From Clostridiales bacterium (lineage in GTDB: Bacteria; Bacillota; Clostridia; Oscillospirales; Oscillospiraceae), in assembly GCA_021203685.1 (NCBI GenBank), contig JAJQAS010000293.1, positions 723-6,285 of the forward strand: a stretch of 5,563 nucleotides of DNA, read 5' to 3'. Made by a program: the position numbers and the translations under genes. Numbering within the stretch: position 1 is the first letter of the stretch; every line of letters begins with the position of its first letter. Below, piece by piece: positions 1-5,412 of the stretch. The notes under the pieces are model-generated. The model had not been told where the DNA came from. It did not search any database and saw only the letters and a program-made list of their open reading frames with translations.

Positions 1-10
1 ATCATAGAGG

Positions 11-202
11 GTGGGCATTCAGTTGTTAGTGGTGATTGTTGCTATTTTAATTATTATAGCTTTGGGATTCTCATTCCTCATGTACTGTTGTTGTCGGGCT
101 TCCTCGCATTCCATTCATGAAGATGATGAGCAAATAGCTTGGCTTGAAGGCCATAATAAAAATCGGAAGGAAAAGAAGAAAATTCAGGACCACGGTGACT
201 GA
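11..202 (+). CDS. Small single-span membrane protein, function unknown
   Basis: The reading frame encodes up to 63 residues. Residues 3-25 are strongly hydrophobic (rich in V, I, L, F) and form one membrane segment. It is followed by a Cys triplet (YCCCR), an acidic patch (HEDDEQ) and a very basic, lysine-rich tail, so the charged tail probably lies in the cytoplasm. An in-frame TAG at 5-7 rules out a longer upstream gene. The start is uncertain: the GTG at 11 has the purine-rich run AGAGG directly against it, too close to act as a ribosome binding site. The TTG at 23 lies about 8 bases after GAGGGTGGG and may be the real start. Small proteins of this shape occur in clostridial mobile elements, but I do not recognise a named family. 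Its stop is about 90 bases ahead of the next gene on the same strand. Confidence 0.55.
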   Translation: MGIQLLVVIVAILIIIALGFSFLMYCCCRASSHSIHEDDEQIAWLEGHNKNRKEKKKIQDHGD

Positions 203-292
203 CCTGATACAGGAGAGGCATGATGAATTTAAGGAGAACATGAGGCGGAAGGGATAAAATACACACGCCACAGTAAAAAGGAAGAATATATA

Positions 293-772
293 ATGACCCC
301 AAAAGAAGCTGCCGAAAAATGGAGCAAGCAGAAAAAGACAACAGTAAGAACCGTAAACAGATGGATATCTGAAGACCGGATTCCGTACACAGTGGAGGAC
401 GGTGTTGTTAATATTCCTGATATAAAACGGCCACATATCATCAAAAGCAACACCAGAGCCAATGACGCAAATGTGAGAAAACACATTCTTGCCGCGACTG
501 AGAACCGGGAATATATAGACGCGAAAGCGTTCATGGGAAAGCTGGAGGATTACGAGTTCGCGGCTTACATGGATAAACTGGTACAGGAAGGCAAGATTGA
601 AAAGATGTCTGGTGCGCCGGACACAGCGGACAACAAAAGCAATCAGTGGTACATATATAACGTGGGACGACAGAAGGAAAAACTGAAGGAAGCTGTTATA
701 AGGGATGTTGCAGCGAAGCCTGTGGATATTAAGGTCAATCTTGGGAATAACATAGAATATGTTATGGCGTGA
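293..772 (+). CDS. Putative helix-turn-helix DNA-binding protein (159 aa)
   Basis: The start ATG follows AAAAGGAAG by about 8 bases, a convincing ribosome binding site. The N-terminus (roughly residues 1-50: TPKEAAEKWS, then VRTVNRWISEDRIPYT and an NIPDIKRP turn) resembles the MerR/excisionase-like winged helix found in many small Firmicute proteins, where the segment after the first helix recognises DNA and the IP turn begins the wing. Residues about 55-105 (NVRKHILAATENREYIDA to LVQEGKIEKM) have helix-helix-wing character and could be a second winged-helix unit. The C-terminal 50 residues are not recognised. Candidate roles are an element-encoded regulator or an excision/replication accessory protein; the sequence does not decide between them. 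The gene ends in TGA, and the ferredoxin remnant begins at the very next codon in the same frame. Confidence 0.6.
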   Translation: MTPKEAAEKWSKQKKTTVRTVNRWISEDRIPYTVEDGVVNIPDIKRPHIIKSNTRANDANVRKHILAATENREYIDAKAFMGKLEDYEFAAYMDKLVQEGKIEKMSGAPDTADNKSNQWYIYNVGRQKEKLKEAVIRDVAAKPVDIKVNLGNNIEYVMA

Positions 773-1119
773 TTGGCACAGTGCAGAGAGATTACCACAG
801 GTGCCTACACACCACATACCTCCACACGCTATATGAATGTGGTGATTGGTGAGAACGGGAAAGCACAGAGCCGTGGGAAAGATTGTAAGAAGGACCTGCC
901 GGAACTTTACAAGTCCCGCGCCAATTGCTGTGGCTGCACGGCTTGTTACGCCATTTGCCCAACTCAACTTTGCGTCATGCACACGCCATTACTATGCGAC
1001 CCGATACTGAAGGATTCCTATATCCCGTGGTTGACGCGGAGAAATGTGTGAGATGCCTTAAATGTGTGAAAGGGTGTCCGGTGAAAAGGGTTGATGGGGA
1101 GAAAGTGAGGGACGAATAA
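773..1119 (+). pseudogene. Two-cluster 4Fe-4S ferredoxin-like protein, frameshifted
   Basis: Two reading frames together describe one small bacterial-type ferredoxin. The first (773 to about 964) carries cluster motif CCGCTACYAICP (C-x2-C-x2-C-x3-C-P). The second (about 982-1119) carries ITMRPDTEGFLYPVVD and then CVRCLKCVKGCP, the second cluster. In this fold the first CP is normally followed after two residues by A-I and then the EGFLYP segment. Here CCA ACT is separated from CAC GCC ATT by about 17 extra bases (near 965-981), which shifts the frame. Without them the gene would code for 109 residues, a sensible complete length. The first-frame N-terminal part looks coding back to the TTG at 773, but no ribosome binding site is visible there; ATG 833 is an alternative start, also without one. 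The intact protein would carry electrons between redox enzymes in the cytoplasm. A sequencing error is possible, but a 17-base difference favours real gene decay. Confidence 0.7.
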
Positions 1120-1182
1120 AAACAAAAATTGAAGGTTCCATGTCAAGAGTTGGGGTAGAGAAAAATAACGCGCAATAATAGT

Positions 1183-1206
1183 GAAGCCAGGGGGAACTCT
1201 GGCTTC
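1183..1206. terminator. Hairpin just after the ISL3 transposase stop
   Basis: GAAGCCAG (1183-1190) pairs perfectly with CTGGCTTC (1199-1206). Read on the plus strand, a G-U and a G-C pair extend it to 10 pairs closed by a GGAA loop of the stable GNRA type. It starts 6 bases after the transposase stop. There is no immediate T-run on either strand (ACTATTATT on the transposase side), so it is a weak or factor-assisted terminator at best. It may instead shield the element from transcription entering from the plus-strand genes. Confidence 0.45.
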
Positions 1207-1212
1207 CGCTAT

Positions 1213-2403
1213 TTACGCAGCACAGCGACAGTGAAGGATTCTATTGCGAAAGCGTTCAAACTTTCTGACGCCGTAGCAGACCCGTTTCAGTACTTTGGTT
1301 TTGTTGTTACATCCCTCAGTAAATCCGTTTGTCCAGGGTACGTCAAAAGAGTTTAGGATCTCCTGGAACCAGTTGTAGCAGGCGGTTATACAGTCATCAA
1401 ATTCCGGAAGTTCCAGGACGTTTACGCTCTGAAGCCAGCACAGGAGCAACTCCCGTCCTTCCTTGGAAGAGCCAGCTCGCATAGCAGCAATAAACTCGTT
1501 TTTGACCCGATAGGCATCTGCCAGGCGCGGCGCGATTTCAAACATCAGGGCCAACTGATTCATTTCATCTTCGGTCAGCGTTTCCTTTGGTTTATTCAAA
1601 AGATAGCGGGAACGTTTGAAATAAATGCGGAACCGTTTGGATAATTTTTTCTGTTCCTCTTTGCGCACTCGCTCCATTGCCCATACAGCCTGCCGAACCA
1701 CATGATACTTATCTGCGACGATTTTAGCTTTTGGAAAGCAAGCCTTTGCCACAGACCTGAAGTGCGGGTTCATGTCACAAACAAAGTATTTTACATTCAT
1801 TCTTGACGGAAATTGCTTGAAATACGAAATCAAATCAGATTCATAGCGATTTGGCAAAATGTCCAGAATTTTTTTCTTTTTCAGGTCTGTAAGAATGGTT
1901 TGATACTTCTGCCCTCCCGCATTTCCCTTAAATTCATCAATGGAAAGTACCTCCGGCAGCTCTTTGGGCTGATAGGAAACAAGGTCAAAAGTACGCAAAG
2001 CCGTAGACACAGAAACATTGTGTTGTTCCGCTATCTCGGTGGCCGAGTGAGTCTTGTGGAAGGCGTCGATCATGCTGGCAGCCAGGCGATTGGTCATCCG
2101 ATGGTAACGGGGAAGAAATGAATTTTCCTCCGCAAAGCGTTTTCCACATTCCGGGCAGCGATAGCGGCGTTTTCTCAAGTGCAGGTACGTTTTTCGTCCC
2201 AGAGAAATGTCCTTAACCACCTGTACTCTATAATCATGCACACAGTTGGTCGCTGTCCCGCAGGCGGGACAGATATGCTCCTTGCGGGGCAACTCTAGAT
2301 AAATGTGGAGGGTATCTATCTCATTTTCTACATTCGTGATTTTGACATCTTCCAAATTAAGGAACCTCTGATTAATAGAGGATTTCACTAATAAACTTAA
2401 CAA
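1213..2403 (-). CDS. ISL3-family transposase (about 390-396 aa)
   Basis: This DDE transposase cuts and rejoins the ends of its own insertion sequence. The N-terminal zinc-binding part has the two Cys pairs CPACG (residues 45-49) and CPECG (83-87) typical of ISL3 transposases. A helix-turn-helix stretch follows at about 120-140 (SATEIAEQHNVSVSTALRTF). The catalytic core shows SIDEFKG (Asp156), FVCDMNPHF (Asp210) with the family motif DKYHVVRQ after it, and NGFTEGCNNKTKVLKR (Glu363), ending RFRNRILHCRCAA. Length is normal and there is no internal stop, so it could be active if the ends were intact. The furthest upstream start is TTG at 2403; GTG at 2388 is equally possible. Neither has a good ribosome binding site, as is common for transposases. 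The family assignment is secure. Confidence 0.95.
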   Translation of the reverse strand: MLSLLVKSSINQRFLNLEDVKITNVENEIDTLHIYLELPRKEHICPACGTATNCVHDYRVQVVKDISLGRKTYLHLRKRRYRCPECGKRFAEENSFLPRYHRMTNRLAASMIDAFHKTHSATEIAEQHNVSVSTALRTFDLVSYQPKELPEVLSIDEFKGNAGGQKYQTILTDLKKKKILDILPNRYESDLISYFKQFPSRMNVKYFVCDMNPHFRSVAKACFPKAKIVADKYHVVRQAVWAMERVRKEEQKKLSKRFRIYFKRSRYLLNKPKETLTEDEMNQLALMFEIAPRLADAYRVKNEFIAAMRAGSSKEGRELLLCWLQSVNVLELPEFDDCITACYNWFQEILNSFDVPWTNGFTEGCNNKTKVLKRVCYGVRKFERFRNRILHCRCAA

Positions 2404-2482
2404 TTTACTGCAACTTGGAAAAATACAGAAGAAAATAAGGAGTTATACGCACTTGCTATTTCTCATTTTGTGACCTGTTTCT

Positions 2483-2510
2483 GGGTCTATCCTAAATTCT
2501 GTGTAAACCC
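2483..2510 (+). repeat. IS256 left terminal inverted repeat
   Basis: This is the partner of 3971-3997. The inner ten bases TGTGTAAACC are identical and the outer 17 match at nine positions. It lies at the 3' side of the transposase, separated from its stop by the folded tail. Confidence 0.85.
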
Positions 2511-2541
2511 AAAATCATCGGGCAAAACAGAGCAAAATTCT

Positions 2542-2579
2542 ATCAGGGCGGCAGCGGCCTTGTCCGGTGCCGCCTTGAT
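2542..2579. repeat. Inverted repeat near the IS256 left end
   Basis: ATCAGGGCGGCA (2542-2553) pairs with TGCCGCCTTGAT (2568-2579) over 12 positions, with one G-U pair if read as plus-strand RNA (a mismatch on the minus strand) and a 14-base loop. No T-run follows on either strand, so a simple intrinsic terminator is unlikely. Together with the block at 2587-2689 it makes nearly all of the non-coding IS256 tail self-complementary. Confidence 0.5.
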
Positions 2580-2586
2580 TACACCT

Positions 2587-2689
2587 TAACGCCGGTGGGC
2601 ACGGATGTCAAGGGCGGCGATGAAATCGCCGTTCATCGGAGCGCCGCCAGTGGCGCGCAGACCCTTGACCTCCGGGCCTGGCGGCGTTA
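2587..2689. repeat. Three-stem palindromic block behind the IS256 transposase
   Basis: The arms 2587-2614 and 2662-2689 are imperfectly inverted: 23 of 28 positions pair, with perfect runs of 8 bases at both ends of the arm (TAACGCCG with CGGCGTTA, GTCAAGGG with CCCTTGAC). Inside are two further hairpins: CGGCGAT-GAA-ATCGCCG (2615-2631), and GCGCC/GGCGC (2641-2645 with 2652-2656). The whole can fold as a closed multi-stem structure of about 103 bases, either as RNA or as a DNA cruciform. The transposase stop codon sits in the outer arm. It may be a transcription terminator or barrier, a stability element, or the remnant of a small palindromic repeat inserted into the IS. I do not recognise it as a named RNA family. 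Confidence 0.65.
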
Positions 2690-3925
2690 CTCCGGGATGC
2701 GGTCAGCAAAGTAGATTGTCAGCTGCGCATAAATCACGCTCCAATCCTGCCGCCGACCGGTCCATTTCCGTGTGATGTCCACCATTGCCAGATACAGCAT
2801 CTTAAACAGGCTGTCATCTGTGGGAAACACCGATTTGGACTTGGTCACCTTCCGCAGCTGTCGGTTAAAGCCCTCGATCGTATTCGTGGTATAAATCAGC
2901 CGACGAACCTCCTGGGGATACTTGAAATAAGTGCTGAGATTGGCCCAGTTATCCCGCCAGGACCTGGAAATCTTCGGATACTTCTTATCCCAGCGCTCTG
3001 AAAAGGCATCCAGAGCATCCAGAGCGGTCTGTTCATCCACCGCAGTATAGACTGCTTTCAGGTCGGCCATAAGGGCTTTCAGGTCCTTATAGGACACATA
3101 TTTGCTGGAATTGCGAAGCTGGTGGATGATGCAATTCTGAACCTCGGTTCGGGGAAATACCGCCTCAATTGCTCCGGAAAATCCCGTCAAATTGTCCGTA
3201 CAGGCGATAAAAATATCCTCAACTCCCCGATTTTTCAGGCTGTTGAGCACCGTAGCCCAAAACTTGGCGCTCTCGTTCTCTCCGACCCACATACCCAAGA
3301 CATCCTTCTTGCCATCCAGATTGATTCCGATGGCAATGTAGACCGCTTTCTTGACGACCTGTCCCTCACTGCGGACATGGTAGTGGATTGCATCCAGGAA
3401 AACCACGGCATAGACGGCCTCCAGCGGTCGCTGCTGCCATTCTTTTGCTGCAGGGAGTATCTTATCCGTGATGCGGCTGACGGTGGTATCTGAGACCTCT
3501 ACGCCGTAAATATCGCGGATATGCGCCTCAATATCACTGGTTGTCATACCCTTGGCGTACATGGAGAGAATCTTTTCCTCAATGTCCTGGCTGATGCTGG
3601 TCTGGTTCTTCTTCAGCAGTTTGGGGTCGAACTCACTCTTTCGATCCCGGGGCACAGACACCTCCACATCGCCGAAGCTGGTTCGCAGGGTCTTACTGCT
3701 GTGACCGTTTCGGCTGTTGTCCGTGTCTTTGTTCTTGTAGTCGTACTTGCTGTAGCCCAGCTCGTCGTCCAGCTCCGATTCCAAGCCGTTTTCCACGAAC
3801 TCGGCGATGGTGTCACGGAACAGCGTCTGAATATCCTCCATGCTGCTCACATCAGCCACCTCCAGTAATTCGCGGATCTTTGCTCTCCGCGCATCTTCTT
3901 CCGGACTACGTTTTTTCTTTGCCAT
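2687..3925 (-). CDS. IS256-family transposase (412 aa)
   Basis: This is a mutator-like DDE transposase that moves the surrounding insertion sequence through a circular intermediate, as known for the family. The three catalytic residues are visible: FLDAIHYHVR (Asp178), CTDNLTGF (Asp244) and TNTIEGFNRQLRK (Glu351). The family's C/D-x2-H element is CIIH (265-268). The N-terminal region (LGYSKYDYKNKDTDNSRNG, then TSFGDVEVSVPRDR) is also typical. The length is full and the frame has no lesion. The ATG at 3925 is preceded by GGAGG (3935-3939) at 9 bases, an excellent ribosome binding site, and a promoter lies just upstream. The stop codon is embedded in the outer arm of the palindromic block at 2587-2689. 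Activity is plausible. Confidence 0.97.
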   Translation of the reverse strand: MAKKKRSPEEDARRAKIRELLEVADVSSMEDIQTLFRDTIAEFVENGLESELDDELGYSKYDYKNKDTDNSRNGHSSKTLRTSFGDVEVSVPRDRKSEFDPKLLKKNQTSISQDIEEKILSMYAKGMTTSDIEAHIRDIYGVEVSDTTVSRITDKILPAAKEWQQRPLEAVYAVVFLDAIHYHVRSEGQVVKKAVYIAIGINLDGKKDVLGMWVGENESAKFWATVLNSLKNRGVEDIFIACTDNLTGFSGAIEAVFPRTEVQNCIIHQLRNSSKYVSYKDLKALMADLKAVYTAVDEQTALDALDAFSERWDKKYPKISRSWRDNWANLSTYFKYPQEVRRLIYTTNTIEGFNRQLRKVTKSKSVFPTDDSLFKMLYLAMVDITRKWTGRRQDWSVIYAQLTIYFADRIPE

Positions 3926-3952
3926 CTTTCATTACCTCCATCTGCTGCGTCT

Positions 3953-3981
3953 ATTTTACTCCGCAATGGAGGTTTACACAA
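3953..3981 (-). promoter_or_regulatory. Putative IS256 transposase promoter
   Basis: On the minus strand TTGTGT (3981-3976, inside the terminal repeat) and TAAAAT (3958-3953) are spaced by exactly 17 bases, close to the sigma-A consensus. They lie about 30 bases before the start codon, with GGAGG between. Because the -35 box is within the terminal repeat, transposase binding there could repress transcription; that is inference. Confidence 0.6.
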
Positions 3982-3997
3982 TTTTCGGGATGGTCTC
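3971..3997 (-). repeat. IS256 right terminal inverted repeat
   Basis: On the minus strand it reads GAGACCATCC...TGTGTAAACC. It lies at the 5' side of the transposase and contains the likely -35 box of its promoter. Confidence 0.85.
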
Positions 3998-4107
3998 AAT
4001 CAAAACTTCGGTGCATTGCACCTTACTTTCGATTATGTTTCAAAAACTGATTCCTATTCTTCCAAATTTCATCCTATTCCCACAATCTCAGCTTTTTTTC
4101 TAATCAG
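3998..4107. other. AT-rich intergenic stretch with a short perfect dyad
   Basis: No gene is seen between the IS256 right end and the terminator of the minus-strand operon. The only structure is GGTGCATTGCACC (4010-4022), a perfect 13-base dyad around a central T. It could be a small regulator site or chance. No sequence matching the missing ISL3 right end is found here. Confidence 0.4.
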
Positions 4108-4143
4108 AAAAACGTCCCGAAGATTTTCTCGATCTCCGGGACG
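4108..4143 (-). terminator. Intrinsic terminator of the minus-strand operon
   Basis: On the minus strand, CGTCCCG, a G-U pair and AGAT form a 12-pair stem with ATCT and CGGGACG around a 7-base loop. TTTTT follows directly. It begins about 10 bases after the stop of the broken XRE regulator. Stem, loop and T-run all fit a rho-independent terminator acting only in the minus direction. Confidence 0.88.
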
Positions 4144-4153
4144 CCCCACCTCC

Positions 4154-4639
4154 TCAGTCTCTCGTTAGAAGATCAACATGCCTGTGCTTATAATCCTCCA
4201 CAATCATTTCCGGCACATTGTATCTCCATATATTATAATCTTCCCTTGTCTGTTCGCCGTCCTCCATCTCCCATCGAAGCTTTAGCCACTCGGTCAGCAT
4301 CCCGAACAGTTCACTGTCCATCAGATGAGTATCGAATACCAGGCACAGCCTGGACTGGATAACATCAATGGTCAGCCCGTATTGGTCTTCCATCATAAAA
4401 AGTATCTGCATCACTCCTGCGGCACTGCCCATGTCTGGCGGCGCGATTGCCGTTGGACTGACATCCAAGGCCCTGGCCAGTGCTTTTCAGAGAGCCTTTT
4501 TCGGTTTCCGGCTCCCGTTTTCATACTGCGTGATTCTTACATCGGCATTATGTTCCATCAATCCGGCAGCTACCGCAAGCTGCTTCTGTGTCATGCCTTT
4601 CATTCTTCTGAAATATCGGATTCTCTCTCCAACTGTCAT
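4154..4639 (-). pseudogene. XRE-type helix-turn-helix regulator with an in-frame TGA
   Basis: From ATG 4639 (ribosome binding site AAAGGGG, 9 bases upstream) the protein begins MTVGERIRYFRRMKGMTQKQ, a classic XRE/Cro DNA-binding domain: helix 1, MTQKQLAVAAG turn, recognition helix, ITQYENGSRKPKK. After KKAL a TGA (4487-4489) interrupts, and the same frame continues without any shift as KALARALDVSPTAIAPPD, which completes the last helix of the domain. A further 90 residues (IWRYNVPEMIVEDYK near the end) look like the ligand or dimerisation part of this clostridial regulator family. With one residue at the TGA the protein would be 161 residues, and the spacing of the fifth helix is conserved. 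This is therefore a single nonsense change, for example CGA to TGA, not an indel. The gene starts 17 bases after the membrane protein stop and ends at the terminator. Confidence 0.8.
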
Positions 4640-4655
4640 GCTGTCTTTCCCCTTT

Positions 4656-4967
4656 CTACGAAAAAATAAATGCAATCATCGCGCCACTGGCTATCACCGT
4701 TGCAGATACCAATGCTTCTCCCGCGCACGGAATCAGAAAGATAATAAATGCGCCGATCAACATCTGCCAGACCGCAGGCCACCCTTCCAGCCCCATCAGG
4801 CCGCTAAGCACGGCTGTCAGGAAGAATATCATCGCCAAAATCCTGAAAATCCATGCGGAACAGAATATCACAAAACTCCCTGCCAGTCTCAGAAAAATAG
4901 TGACTCCCAAAATGGGCAGCAACACAATCTTCATCAACAATTTCAAACAACCTTTTACTATCGTCAT
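4656..4967 (-). CDS. Small multi-span membrane protein, CD1845-like
   Basis: The 103-residue product is almost wholly hydrophobic, with three or four membrane segments (about residues 10-30, 31-53, 64-81 and 83-102) separated by short loops. Few charged residues occur after the basic N-terminus (VKGCLKLLMK). Size, layout and the LAMIFFLTAVLSGLMGLEG motif region recall the CD1845-type membrane proteins of clostridial conjugative elements; this is recognition by overall pattern, not proof. The ATG at 4967 follows GAGG at about 7 bases, a good ribosome binding site. It is the first intact gene of a short minus-strand operon with the XRE gene 17 bases downstream, and lies about 90 bases after the serine recombinase C-terminus. 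Its biochemical role is unknown. Confidence 0.7.
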   Translation of the reverse strand: MTIVKGCLKLLMKIVLLPILGVTIFLRLAGSFVIFCSAWIFRILAMIFFLTAVLSGLMGLEGWPAVWQMLIGAFIIFLIPCAGEALVSATVIASGAMIAFIFS

Positions 4968-4984
4968 GTCATTTCCTCACTTTC

Positions 4985-5008
4985 TCCGGAGACACCCCGT
5001 CTTCCGGA
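4985..5008. repeat. Hairpin ahead of the membrane protein gene
   Basis: TCCGGA-GAC (4985-4993) pairs with GTC-T-TCCGGA (4999-5008), giving nine pairs with one bulged base and a 5-base loop. It ends 18 bases before the start codon, next to the ribosome binding site. It could be a weak attenuator or a leader fold on the transcript from the recombinase; there is no T-run. Confidence 0.35.
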
Positions 5009-5028
5009 TCATCAATCCCAGATCTATG

Positions 5029-5053
5029 CTAAGAGCGCATGTGCTCAGAGCAC
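5029..5053. repeat. Overlapping dyads after the recombinase stop
   Basis: Positions 5029-5050 form an imperfect 22-base palindrome (8 of 11 half-site pairs) centred on CATG. GTGCTC-A-GAGCAC (5041-5053) is a perfect dyad overlapping it. The site is about 10 bases beyond the serine recombinase stop. Recombinase attachment sites are often imperfect dyads close to the recombinase gene, so this is a candidate, but nothing proves it. Confidence 0.35.
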
Positions 5054-5059
5054 CTTCAA

Positions 5060-5410
5060 TTATCCATTTTCTTTCGCTTTCCCTTCACCAGTCCCTTCTG
5101 ACTCTGTTGCTGTCTCTCTTGCTTTCAGCTCCTTTTCTTTCTCCGCCTGCAGTTCCTCATTCGCTTCATCCAGTAGCCCCATATCAGCAATTAAGTCCTG
5201 CCACGCCCATCGAATCTCCACATGGAACTTGTCATAGACAATCACTTTATCGAGGAAAGCTTCCGTCATGGTTCGCGTAAGGATAATCTCATTCTGGAAA
5301 ATATCTATCCGCTGAATCAGTTCCTCGAAGTCCCCTTTTCTCTTGCGCCTTCCGTTGCGGATTTCGTTTTCCTGTCTGTGCAGTCCATTGACCTGTTCCT
5401 TGACCTTCTC
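5060..5410 (-). pseudogene. Large serine recombinase, C-terminal fragment
   Basis: The minus-strand frame ending at TAA 5060 has the signature end of large serine recombinases of Firmicute mobile elements: FEELIQRIDIFQNEIILT, then MTEAFLDKVIVYDKFHVEIRW and AWQDLI, followed by a charged, disordered tail rich in E and K. The ATG at 5269 is internal, because clear family sequence continues upstream of it (about 5270-5400: QENEIRNGRRKRKGDFEEL, with a coiled-coil character). Homology seems to end at about 5404-5416, where a recombinase-like frame on the opposite strand begins. The catalytic resolvase domain and most of the zinc-ribbon domain are absent from the window, so this is a truncated gene. 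The intact enzyme would integrate and excise the element. The exact breakpoint is uncertain. Confidence 0.75.
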
Positions 5411-5412
5411 GA

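Larger units (their letters stand above)
1134..2482 (-). mobile_element. ISL3-family insertion sequence, right end not resolved
   Basis: The block contains a complete ISL3-type transposase. The left boundary is placed at GGTTCCATGTCAAGAG (from 1134), which has the GGTTC...TGTCAA look of ISL3-family termini. I could not find its inverted partner (ending in TTGACA-like ... GGAACC) between 2404 and 2482, nor beyond the neighbouring IS256 element. Position 2482 is therefore only the point where the IS256 inverted repeat begins. The outermost bases of the ISL3 right end may have been lost when IS256 arrived or through a later rearrangement. No 8-bp target duplication is visible. The left end lies 15 bases after the stop of the broken ferredoxin gene. 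Confidence 0.65.
2483..3997 (-). mobile_element. IS256-family insertion sequence (about 1.5 kb)
   Basis: A complete IS256 transposase is bounded by imperfect inverted repeats. The left end reads GGGTCTATCC...TGTGTAAACC (2483-2509) and the reverse complement of the right end reads GAGACCATCC...TGTGTAAACC (3997-3971). They agree at 19 of 27 positions, including the inner ten in a row. The GTGTAAA core is characteristic of this family. The element is visibly richer in GC than the genes around it, which suggests arrival from another, higher-GC gut Firmicute. It is a little longer than most relatives because of about 175 non-coding, strongly folded bases between the left repeat and the transposase stop. 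No 8-9 bp target duplication is seen: the left flank is CTGTTTCT and the right flank AATCAAAA. Confidence 0.9.

Noticed and set aside
195..257. Possible 20-residue peptide starting at a GTG that overlaps the stop of the first gene
   Set aside because: AGGA lies a few bases upstream and the translation looks protein-like (DLIQERHDEFKENMRRKG). It is too short to separate from chance without comparison to relatives, so it is noted and not annotated.
71..982. Long minus-strand open frame of 303 residues across the first three plus-strand genes
   Set aside because: It is antisense to genes with clear motifs (4Fe-4S cysteines, helix-turn-helix) and a ribosome binding site. Its own product is a Cys/Phe/His-rich sequence with no domain, and no promoter or ribosome binding site supports it.
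3613..3868. Open frames in other phases within the IS256 transposase (minus and plus)
   Set aside because: They are shadows caused by the GC-rich coding sequence of the transposase, which has all its catalytic motifs and its own ribosome binding site.
4487..4490. Frameshift in the XRE regulator
   Set aside because: The two halves first looked like separate genes, but codon counting from 4639 shows both lie in the same frame and only a TGA intervenes. The lesion is a nonsense codon, not an indel.
4368..5237. Plus-strand open frame of 289 residues over the minus-strand operon
   Set aside because: It is antisense to the XRE, membrane protein and recombinase genes, which have recognisable motifs and good ribosome binding sites. 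Its product is low-complexity (Ser/His/Gln-rich) and resembles a shadow frame.
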